Shown piece after piece: positions 5,549-7,279 of a DNA stretch of 7,279 nucleotides; positions within the stretch are counted from its first letter, which is position 1, and each line of letters begins with the position of its first letter. Below the pieces are notes generated by a model, which had not been told where the DNA came from, did no database searches, and saw nothing but the letters and a program-made list of their open reading frames with translations. Location of the stretch: assembly GCF_946481715.1 (NCBI RefSeq), contig NZ_CAMLOV010000229.1, forward strand, positions 1-7,279, in the 5' to 3' direction. This DNA comes from an uncultured Mucilaginibacter sp. GTDB taxonomy: Bacteria > Bacteroidota > Bacteroidia > Sphingobacteriales > Sphingobacteriaceae. The position numbers and the translations under genes were made by a program.

Positions 5549-7129
5549 TTATTGGGCTATTTTAACGATCTCTTTCGAGTTGTACTTCAAATAAAGGTTA
5601 CCGGCATTATCCGCCGCCATTATTGGTTTTACACGCAGCTGCCCTTGCGGTTCGATAATATTGTTGGTTGACGAGTACTTGGTATTGAACTTGGTGATGA
5701 GCGAACTTGCCCCACTGCCATTTTTGGTTTTGCGGATAAGGTAAGTTTGCGTCAGTTGCCCGCTTTGGTACGACAGCGGATATATAACATAACAGTTTTC
5801 GCTGCCGTCTAAAGCAAAGGTGCTTAAGCGCGGACCGTCGTTATTGTCTGTTATCTTGGTATCGTCCTGTTTAAACAGGCCTTGCAATGTAAAATCGGTA
5901 GGCGCGTTGGCGCCGCTTACCAGATTCAGGGTTTTATATATAATATCGTAAGTAGAGTAGTTGGCAACATAAGCCTCATCGCCTTTATAAAGCGGCCCGT
6001 CCACAGCTGAATTGGCATTATGGCTGCTTACATACACGTAATTGTTTGATGCATCCAGTTTATTGCTGTGACCAAGCCATATTGTCCCCTCCGAATCAAC
6101 ATATAAACGTTTTGCGCCATCTCCAAATAAGGCAATGTCTTTTTTGATTTCGGTGATCGTAACCCCATCCGGCGATATTTTATAGATGGTAGCTTTTTGG
6201 ATAAAAACATCCTGGTATTTGAGCGCGAAAATATTTCCGGCCGCATCCGTGGTGATATATTGAATATTAGTAATACGCGCGTCGGTAGTCAGCTTAGTTG
6301 GGCTACCACTTGCCAGGTTCATTTTATAAATGGTGTTGGTAGCGCTCGGGCCTAAATAGTAGTAATCCGAATAGTAAAGCGTATTGGTGTTCTTGTCAAC
6401 ATAAATATCGCAAATATCATTCTCTGCAGTAGCAACCTTGCTAAACTTAGCTGTGCCACTAATTACATTAATATAGTCGACAGTGTTACCTGTATTGGTA
6501 ACATCAAGCGTAAATTGGGGGCCTGTAACTGCAGCGGCACCCTTTACGCTTAAAGTAACCAGCCCTGTTGTGGCATCGGCTGGTACAACAACCTTCATGC
6601 TGCCCAATAAAACGCTTTGTACAACTGCGGTTGCCCCGTTAAATTTAAAAACATTATCTGCAAGGGTAGCGCTAAAGCCTGTGCCCAAAACGGTTACCAC
6701 ATCGCCAGCTTTGGCTTGCGCCGGGCTGATTGATAATACAGTAACTGCAACCGCGGCGGGTTTGGGCGTAATGGTAACCCCCTCCGGGTCTTTGCTGATA
6801 GCGGCTAGGCTCTTTATCACCAGGGCAAGGTCGCCGGCGGTAATATCAGCGGGCAACGTGAATTTTATTTCGGTGGCACTCACCGTAGCTATAGTAATTA
6901 CCTGCATGCCTATCGTTACTTTAACATCGGCAACCACGCTGCCAAAACCTGTACCGGTAATGGTTACCACATCGCCGGGCTGCGGGTTTTTAGGGCTTAT
7001 GCTGGTAATGGTTGGAGGTGGATCGGTTGGTTTGTTGCCCGACTGGTCTTTTTTGCATGACGATACCGCGATGCTGAACAACAAACACATAAACAGGTAT
7101 GTTGCCGATTGTAGTTTGATTTTTTTCAT
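5549..7129 (-). CDS. IPT/TIG-domain lipoprotein with propeller-like repeats
   Basis: A 526-residue envelope lipoprotein. The N terminus is a lipoprotein signal: MKK, hydrophobic LFMCLLFSIAV, lipobox VSSC with lipidated C25, then KKD and a Pro/Thr linker. Two immunoglobulin-like IPT/TIG domains follow at about 39-122 (TITSISPKNPQPGDVVTITG) and 130-210 (VLSISPAQAKAGDVVTVLG), both with the GDVVT-x-x-GTGF signature. Residues about 225-526 hold NHL-like units: DICDIYVDKNTNTLYYSD, ITTDAAGNIFAL, LYVDSEGTIWLGH, STFALDGSENCYVIY and MAADNAGNLYLKY, consistent with a beta-propeller. Such IPT plus NHL lipoproteins are common in Bacteroidota and are thought to bind surface ligands, often glycans; the ligand here is unknown and no SusC/SusD pair is in the window. 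ATG 7129 is chosen over an ORF start at 7222 because the signal sequence begins there and a promoter candidate lies at 7151-7180. The gene is followed by its own terminator. Confidence 0.88.
   Translation of the reverse strand: MKKIKLQSATYLFMCLLFSIAVSSCKKDQSGNKPTDPPPTITSISPKNPQPGDVVTITGTGFGSVVADVKVTIGMQVITIATVSATEIKFTLPADITAGDLALVIKSLAAISKDPEGVTITPKPAAVAVTVLSISPAQAKAGDVVTVLGTGFSATLADNVFKFNGATAVVQSVLLGSMKVVVPADATTGLVTLSVKGAAAVTGPQFTLDVTNTGNTVDYINVISGTAKFSKVATAENDICDIYVDKNTNTLYYSDYYYLGPSATNTIYKMNLASGSPTKLTTDARITNIQYITTDAAGNIFALKYQDVFIQKATIYKISPDGVTITEIKKDIALFGDGAKRLYVDSEGTIWLGHSNKLDASNNYVYVSSHNANSAVDGPLYKGDEAYVANYSTYDIIYKTLNLVSGANAPTDFTLQGLFKQDDTKITDNNDGPRLSTFALDGSENCYVIYPLSYQSGQLTQTYLIRKTKNGSGASSLITKFNTKYSSTNNIIEPQGQLRVKPIMAADNAGNLYLKYNSKEIVKIAQ
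6692..6976. repeat. Shared 15-bp segment in the two IPT domains
   Basis: GGTTACCACATCGCC occurs at 6692-6706 and 6962-6976, 270 bases apart. On the coding strand it encodes the GDVVT signature at the same place in each IPT domain. This reflects domain duplication and conserved codon use, not a mobile or regulatory repeat. Confidence 0.8.
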
Positions 7130-7150
7130 TTTGTGAGATCTGAGTGTCCC

Positions 7151-7180
7151 CAAAATTGCGCATTGCGCCACGCTGCCAAA
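7151..7180 (-). promoter_or_regulatory. Candidate promoter of the IPT lipoprotein gene
   Basis: On the minus strand TTTG (7177-7180) is followed after 18 bases by CAATTTTG (7151-7158), one mismatch from TAnnTTTG. The leader to ATG 7129 would be about 15 bases, like the other genes here. It lies within the longer reading that would start at 7222, so it supports the shorter protein. Confidence 0.5.
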
Positions 7181-7193
7181 ATACCGTTGGCAG
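7173..7193. promoter_or_regulatory. Perfect 7-bp dyad overlapping the -33 element
   Basis: CTGCCAA (7173-7179), a 7-base spacer, and TTGGCAG (7187-7193) form a perfect palindrome of operator-like geometry: half-site centres are 14 bases apart. It overlaps the TTTG -33 candidate of the lipoprotein gene, so a dimeric regulator bound here could block or assist RNA polymerase. No T tract follows on either strand, so it is unlikely to be a terminator. Confidence 0.4.
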
Positions 7194-7279
7194 GGTATCT
7201 TTTTGTGCGGGTTTTGCCGCATTTGTTTTCAATTGCCTTGGGCTTGTTTTAAATATGCACGCCAATACGCAGTTAAATA
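7194..7279. other. Right-edge noncoding sequence
   Basis: No gene is supported in the last 86 bases. A small TGCGG/CCGCA hairpin near 7206-7221 is followed by ATTTGTTTT and could be a weak + strand terminator remnant, but no upstream + strand gene exists to need it. The gene to the right is not visible. Confidence 0.3.

Noticed and set aside
6483..7136. 217-codon + strand open frame opposite the IPT lipoprotein
   Set aside because: It is the antisense of the IPT domains, rich in Ala/Thr/Val with no recognisable domain. The minus-strand gene has a lipobox, domain signatures, a promoter candidate and a terminator.
7130..7222. Upstream start extending the IPT lipoprotein by 31 residues
   Set aside because: The lipoprotein signal begins at ATG 7129; a 31-residue hydrophilic leader would bury it, and promoter-like elements occupy the extension.

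Overview
The window looks like chromosomal DNA from a Bacteroidota bacterium, most likely a Sphingobacteriaceae member such as Mucilaginibacter or Pedobacter. This is inferred from several signs: no Shine-Dalgarno sequences before starts, promoter-like TAnnTTTG elements, signal peptides ending in KAQ, a CKKD-type lipoprotein start, and IPT/TIG surface lipoprotein architecture. No tRNA, rRNA, CRISPR array or intact mobile element is visible.

Layout, left to right. (1) 1-288 (+) is the 3' end of katG, closed by a strong terminator. (2) 462-2297 (+) is an exported two-domain phosphoesterase, with an N-terminal glycerophosphodiesterase-like domain and a C-terminal PhoA-type alkaline phosphatase domain, preceded by a good -7 element. 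(3) A 182-bp gap carries possible scraps of a degraded minus-strand gene. (4) 2480-2773 (+) is a small unrecognised acidic protein. (5) 2853-3098 (+) encodes a DUF2630 protein. It converges on (6) 3195-3623 (-), an Arr-type rifamycin ADP-ribosyltransferase; one large hairpin separates the two. (7) 3784-4347 (-), an exported protein with a 12-residue tandem repeat, is divergent from (8) 4527-5420 (+), a membrane-anchored one-component regulator with two membrane segments, a cysteine-containing periplasmic domain and a C-terminal OmpR-type winged helix. (9) 5549-7129 (-) is a large lipoprotein with two IPT/TIG domains and a beta-propeller-like C-terminal region.

The genes look like mostly independent transcription units rather than one operon: most have their own promoter candidate or terminator. 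Themes are oxidative stress (KatG), phosphate scavenging (phosphoesterase fusion), antibiotic inactivation (Arr), and envelope sensing or surface binding (regulator, exported repeat protein, IPT lipoprotein). The part least explained by known biology is the divergent pair at 3784-5420. The regulator has its DNA-binding domain at the C terminus, the reverse of ToxR/CadC, and its promoter holds an 11-bp direct repeat with a 21-bp period that could be its own operator. Two annotation points are settled here: the phosphoesterase starts at ATG 462 and the IPT lipoprotein at ATG 7129, since the signal sequences begin there and promoter-like elements lie within the longer alternative readings.
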